Part shown: positions 12,357 to 12,378 of the stretch, in pieces | Layout: every line of letters starts with the position of its first letter | How positions within the stretch are numbered: the first letter of the stretch is position 1 | Origin: CAYLNH01 sp964384625 | Lineage (GTDB): Bacteria > Verrucomicrobiota > Lentisphaeria > JABSQK01 | Assembly (NCBI GenBank): GCA_964384625.1 | Contig: CAYLNH010000222.1 | Location: forward strand, 1 to 12,378 | Length of the DNA stretch: 12,378 nt | Direction: 5' to 3' | Made by a program: the position numbers and the translations under genes | Notes under the pieces: generated by a model | The model's input: the letters and a program-made list of their open reading frames with translations, nothing else | The model's database searches: none | Told to the model about the DNA's origin: nothing

Positions 12357-12378
12357 TTATTCGGGGCAGACATACCAA

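Overview
The window looks like part of a scaffold from a GC-rich, Gram-negative-type bacterium. Evidence is an outer-membrane-style lipoprotein with barrel-like strands, two exported proteins, and a type III glutamine synthetase. A PVC-like lineage (Planctomycetota, Lentisphaerota, Kiritimatiellota) would fit the mix of GSIII, a stand-alone secreted Lon-type peptidase, a clan-A glycosidase and hairpin-rich intergenic DNA. That placement is inference and nothing here proves it. A run of exactly 100 N inside a repeat shows this is draft, probably short-read or metagenomic, assembly.

Layout. 123-2934 (+): a tight operon for a branched-chain amino acid/amide ABC importer (livH, livM, livG; junctions abut or overlap). 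Neither the second ATPase (livF) nor the substrate-binding protein (livJ) is adjacent in the window. 3048-3578 (-): a flavin reductase-like FMN protein, convergent with livG. 3579-4198: no gene; a two-level tandem repeat (20-bp units, then 119-bp units carrying a two-hairpin core) interrupted by the assembly gap. 4199-4236: a strong intrinsic terminator for glnN. 4258-6441 (-): type III glutamine synthetase, with candidate promoters and a 14-bp palindrome upstream. 6734-7747 (-): epoxyqueuosine reductase, queG. 7748-8403: 656 bp without a gene, holding stem-loops, heptamer microrepeats and a 185-bp element bounded by 18-bp inverted repeats. 8404-9228 (+): a lipoprotein with a barrel-like C-terminal half. 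9311-10570 (-): a secreted Lon-type (S16) serine peptidase without an ATPase. 10571-11192: 622 bp without a gene, holding the lon-like gene's promoter and a 63-nt near-perfect hairpin. 11193-12356 (-): a clan-A glycoside hydrolase whose 5' part is interrupted by a TAA close to the window end.

How the genes relate. The nitrogen theme (amino acid/amide uptake and glutamine synthetase) is suggestive, but the two units lie on opposite strands and are separated by a repeat block, so no shared regulation is visible. queG, the flavin reductase, the lipoprotein, the peptidase and the glycosidase look like independent single-gene units. I found no defence system, phage, transposase gene, CRISPR array, rRNA or tRNA. 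The least explained parts are the intergenic repeats and hairpins and the secreted Lon-type peptidase.
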